Part shown: positions 61,187-64,000 of the stretch, in pieces
Numbering within the stretch: position 1 is the stretch's first letter
Layout of the letters: each line of letters starts with the position of its first letter
From: Cyclobacteriaceae bacterium
GTDB lineage: Bacteria; Bacteroidota; Bacteroidia; Cytophagales; Cyclobacteriaceae
Direction of reading: 5' to 3'
DNA length: 64,000 nt
Assembly (NCBI GenBank): GCA_019638275.1
Contig: JAHBUC010000014.1
Coordinates: 45,862 to 109,861 of the forward strand
The notes under the pieces: model-generated
What the model saw: only the letters and a program-made list of their open reading frames with translations
Databases searched by the model: none
What the model was told of the DNA's origin: nothing
Made by a program: the position numbers and the translations under genes

Positions 61187-64000
61187 CTACTGCAACTCGG
61201 ATGCGTAACGTTGATAGGCATCTTCAAAACGTTTGGCCAGCTCACTTTCTCCATACTTGTATAGCGCTCGCTGAAGCTCACCCAATACAGCGATGTTGTT
61301 GTATAAGTCTCGATTCAGAATTCCTTCCTGAATCATGAAGTTGGCCATCTCGTCAAACCGATTACCCACAACTGTGGCAATTTCAACGGCCTTTTCTTTT
61401 TCGCCAACTTCCAACAGCAACTCAACCATCAGCGCATTGATGAAGTCATAGGGCACTCCCTGATCAGGCATTTTTTCCAGGCTCATCATCAGTAATTCGC
61501 GTGCCTTTTCTGGCTTGCCTTCTTTAATTAACGCTTCGGCAATTTCATTAAAGGTAGAACGATGATTTTGAACGAAGCTTCGGTAATCAACACTGAAGAA
61601 GGCATTCGGGTTATCTAATCCGCGGAAGCGAAACTTCTCAGTAAGATTTCGGTAAGCGGCCTCTGTGTTTACAAATTTGTTTTGCGGCACCGGATTGCGC
61701 ACCGGCAGAATACGAAACGCATTTCCTTCGGAGACAACAAATGGTTTTAAGTCGATATTAAACTGCTCCAATGAAGTGTTGTTCACGTAAATCGGGCGTT
61801 CCCAATTATTGGTGTACAACAAATCCAACAACGCCAGGTCTTGTTTCATCAGGCTGTTGCCTTTTACGCGTAACCGCATTTCAGGCACGATGTATTGTTG
61901 CAAGTTTGCGGGTACAATACCCATTGCTTTAACCTTGGTAGTATCCACTTTTAAAATCAAATCCTTGGATGGAATCATATTGGTGGTTCCATACATCGGG
62001 TGAATCAGATTTTTACTGTTCTTTTTGATCAGGTCAATGTACTGTGCCAGGTCAATACTTTTAATACCGGTTTCATAGTACATGAGGCCATCATTGAACC
62101 CACCCTGACGATAATTCTCTTCTGTTAAAGTATACGGAAATGGTTCTGATTCGTAGTGCCTGCGCATGCTTTGATAAATGTACCAGTCGGTGTTGTAGTA
62201 GCTCAGTACCACCACGCGCATATCGGTGCGGATACCTTCAACCTCCTGGGCGTACCAAAGGGGGAACGTGTCATTATCGCCACCGGTAAACAGTATAGCA
62301 TTCGGTTCACACGACTCAAGATAATTCGAGGCAGAATCAACTGAGAAAAAGCGATCGGAGCGATTATGGTCATCCCAACCTTGGGCAGCCATAATAGCGG
62401 GCGCTGTCAAGCCAATCACAATAGCAATTAATGCTGCTGTTTTCTGGCTCTTCAAAATCTTTTCAATACCATTGGCAATGGCGAGTACTCCAAAACCAAT
62501 CCAAAAGCAGAATGCATAATACGAGCCGGCATAGATGTAGTCGCGCTCACGTGGTTCAGATGGTGGTGAGTTCAGGTACACCACAAGGGCAACACCCGTC
62601 AGGACAAACAACAAGCCTACTACGGCAAAATTTTTCTTGTCATTGAAGTATTGATAGAGCAACCCGATGATTCCAATAAGCAGTGGAATCATAAAAAAAT
62701 TGTTTCTCGCTTTATTTGCTGAAATCATTTCAGGAACCTCTTTAAACCAACTTCCTGGGCCGAGCCAATCGGATCCGATGTCATCGCCTTCGCGGCCGGC
62801 AAAATTGAACATGAAGTATCGCCAATACATCCATCCAATCTGGTGGTTAATCATGAAGCTGATGTTATCCACGAACGTTGGCTTTTCTCCTTCGCGTAAA
62901 CCAAGTTTAGACCGATAGAGTTGCTGATGCTGCCTGTCGGTACTGTAAATACGCGGTAGAATGGTCATGTGATTCGGGTCGTACACATACGAAATTTTGC
63001 GTTCAGCCACTTCGTAGCGATCTTTTCCTTTACGGTATTGAGCTGCGCCTTCTTTAATATCAACTACCTGAGCGGTGAAATACTGGCCATACAACAATGG
63101 CCTGCTGCCATACTGCTCACGCTTCAGGTAGCTCACAAAGCTCATAATGTCCGATGGGTCATTCTCATCAATCGGTGGATCGTAGTTTGAACGGATTACA
63201 ACCACCGCATACGATACATAACCAATCAAAATAAAGGCTGTTGAAAGCAGAAATGTGTTAAGTGCTGGCTTGTTATGTGTTTGTGTGTAACGGATTCCGT
63301 ACACCAGTGCCCCGATAATCAGCAAGCTGAAGAAAATTACTCCGCTGCCAAAGAACAGGCCAAGCGTATTTACAAAAAATACCTCGAAGTTTCCGGCCAG
63401 TGAGGGTAAACCCGGAATAATAAAATCGTTGATAAAAATGATCAGTAACCCGCTCACACCAAGTGTGGCAACAACGCCCCATGTGGTCGGTTTATATTTT
63501 TTGAAGTAGAAGATAAGTCCGAGTGCCGGAAGCGTAACCAGGTTTAACAAGTGAACGCCAATGGAAAGGCCTACCATGTAAGAAATTAAGATCAGCCAAC
63601 GATTGGCTTTCGATTCATCTTCAATAACATCCCATTTCAGCATGGCCCAAACCACAAATGCTGTAAATGCCGATGACATGGCATATACTTCCGCCTCTAC
63701 GGCCGAAAACCAGATGGAGTCGGCAAACGTGTTGGCCATAGCACCAACAAACCCCGCGCCCATAAGCAACAGTGTTTTGTTATCGGTAAGCAGTTCAGGA
63801 GTAGATAGCTTGAGCAGCTTGCGGCCAAGTAATGTAATTGACCAGAACGTAAACAATGAAGCAAAAGCCCCTGAAAGTACGCTCATGAAGTTTATCCAAT
63901 AAGCCACTTTGGTGGTGTCGCCAAACGACAGGAAGGAGAACAACCGGCCCAATAGCAGGAACAATGGTGCACCTGGTGGATGCGGAACTTCCAGCTTGTA
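61187..64000 (-). CDS. DUF2723 (GT117/TMEM260-like) membrane protein, 5' end outside window
   Basis: This polytopic protein of the DUF2723 family (glycosyltransferase family 117, related to human TMEM260, which is an O-mannosyltransferase) is cut at its start by the window edge; the frame is open to 64000 and codes for EVPHPPGAPLFLLLGRL, so the leucine start at 63964 is internal. About 10-12 membrane helices fill the first half (to about residue 470). The second half is soluble, with FTGGDNDTFPLWYAQEVEGIRTDMRVV-type residues given as GGDNDTFPLWYAQ, and a C-terminal TPR-like region (EALIKEGKPEKARELLMM). A role in transferring sugar to exported proteins is a family-based inference. Confidence 0.88.
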   Translation of the reverse strand, partial: YKLEVPHPPGAPLFLLLGRLFSFLSFGDTTKVAYWINFMSVLSGAFASLFTFWSITLLGRKLLKLSTPELLTDNKTLLLMGAGFVGAMANTFADSIWFSAVEAEVYAMSSAFTAFVVWAMLKWDVIEDESKANRWLILISYMVGLSIGVHLLNLVTLPALGLIFYFKKYKPTTWGVVATLGVSGLLIIFINDFIIPGLPSLAGNFEVFFVNTLGLFFGSGVIFFSLLIIGALVYGIRYTQTHNKPALNTFLLSTAFILIGYVSYAVVVIRSNYDPPIDENDPSDIMSFVSYLKREQYGSRPLLYGQYFTAQVVDIKEGAAQYRKGKDRYEVAERKISYVYDPNHMTILPRIYSTDRQHQQLYRSKLGLREGEKPTFVDNISFMINHQIGWMYWRYFMFNFAGREGDDIGSDWLGPGSWFKEVPEMISANKARNNFFMIPLLIGIIGLLYQYFNDKKNFAVVGLLFVLTGVALVVYLNSPPSEPRERDYIYAGSYYAFCFWIGFGVLAIANGIEKILKSQKTAALIAIVIGLTAPAIMAAQGWDDHNRSDRFFSVDSASNYLESCEPNAILFTGGDNDTFPLWYAQEVEGIRTDMRVVVLSYYNTDWYIYQSMRRHYESEPFPYTLTEENYRQGGFNDGLMYYETGIKSIDLAQYIDLIKKNSKNLIHPMYGTTNMIPSKDLILKVDTTKVKAMGIVPANLQQYIVPEMRLRVKGNSLMKQDLALLDLLYTNNWERPIYVNNTSLEQFNIDLKPFVVSEGNAFRILPVRNPVPQNKFVNTEAAYRNLTEKFRFRGLDNPNAFFSVDYRSFVQNHRSTFNEIAEALIKEGKPEKARELLMMSLEKMPDQGVPYDFINALMVELLLEVGEKEKAVEIATVVGNRFDEMANFMIQEGILNRDLYNNIAVLGELQRALYKYGESELAKRFEDAYQRYASELQ

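Overview
The window looks like a chromosomal segment of a Bacteroidota bacterium, most likely of the order Cytophagales. The reasons are the type IX secretion and gliding-motility markers (a 2938-residue adhesin with a gliding-type C-terminal domain, its PorP/SprF partner, GldH, a RicT/YaaT-gldH gene pair), a SusC/Oar-type TonB-dependent receptor, a fused SecDF, a GWxTD protein, a DUF2723 (GT117) protein, several FKBP lipoproteins, the near absence of Shine-Dalgarno sequences, and occasional TAnnTTTG -7 promoter boxes. The order-level assignment is inference. No tRNA, rRNA, CRISPR array, phage or insertion sequence was seen. Both ends cut a gene: an aldehyde dehydrogenase on the left and a DUF2723 protein on the right.

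Layout. 1-10.9 kb: GapN-like dehydrogenase, acylphosphatase, a CPSF-type metallo-beta-lactamase RNase, two proteins of unknown role, a relic of a tiny lipoprotein, a membrane-anchored FMN glutamate-synthase-like protein, a haem-binding protein, a probable outer-membrane barrel and an M14 carboxypeptidase. 11-16 kb: an Oar-like TonB receptor behind a palindromic leader, then the lytic transglycosylase MltF. 16-25 kb: a divergent kynurenine-catabolism cluster. Leftward run haaO, a PIN toxin-antitoxin pair, kynU and kmo; rightward run an SDR lacking the usual catalytic residues, an OmpA/PD40 protein, a 2-aminomuconate-semialdehyde-type dehydrogenase and a frameshifted lipoprotein. 25.8-37.8 kb: PnuC, PorP/SprF with its giant partner adhesin, an outer-membrane barrel and a NadR-type nicotinamide riboside kinase. 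37.8-41.1 kb: a sugar-salvage group (FucP-like permease, nucleotidyltransferase, NahK/AmgK-type anomeric kinase). 41.2-46.5 kb: ndk, a DHH phosphoesterase, three tandem FKBP lipoproteins, rdgB and udk. 46.5-56.6 kb: secDF, gldH-ricT-purD, recQ, a decayed sugar-phosphate isomerase and manC. 56.6-64 kb: small membrane and envelope proteins, rlmB, GWxTD, a methyltransferase and DUF2723.

How the genes work together. KynU, Kmo and HaaO turn kynurenine into 2-amino-3-carboxymuconate semialdehyde. The dehydrogenase at 22810 implies the decarboxylating branch towards 2-aminomuconate, but the decarboxylase and deaminase are not in the window. PnuC and the NadR-like kinase together would take up and phosphorylate nicotinamide riboside, so two routes bearing on NAD metabolism lie within about 20 kb. 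The adhesin/PorP-SprF pair follows the SprB/SprF arrangement of type IX secretion.

The points most worth a second look are the AT-rich toxin-antitoxin pair translationally coupled to kynU, the SDR with S/R in place of the Y/K catalytic pair, two interrupted small genes (one with TGA directly before a cysteine codon, one with a one-base frameshift), the decayed KdsD-like gene, and a palindromic intergenic repeat found in two distant places.
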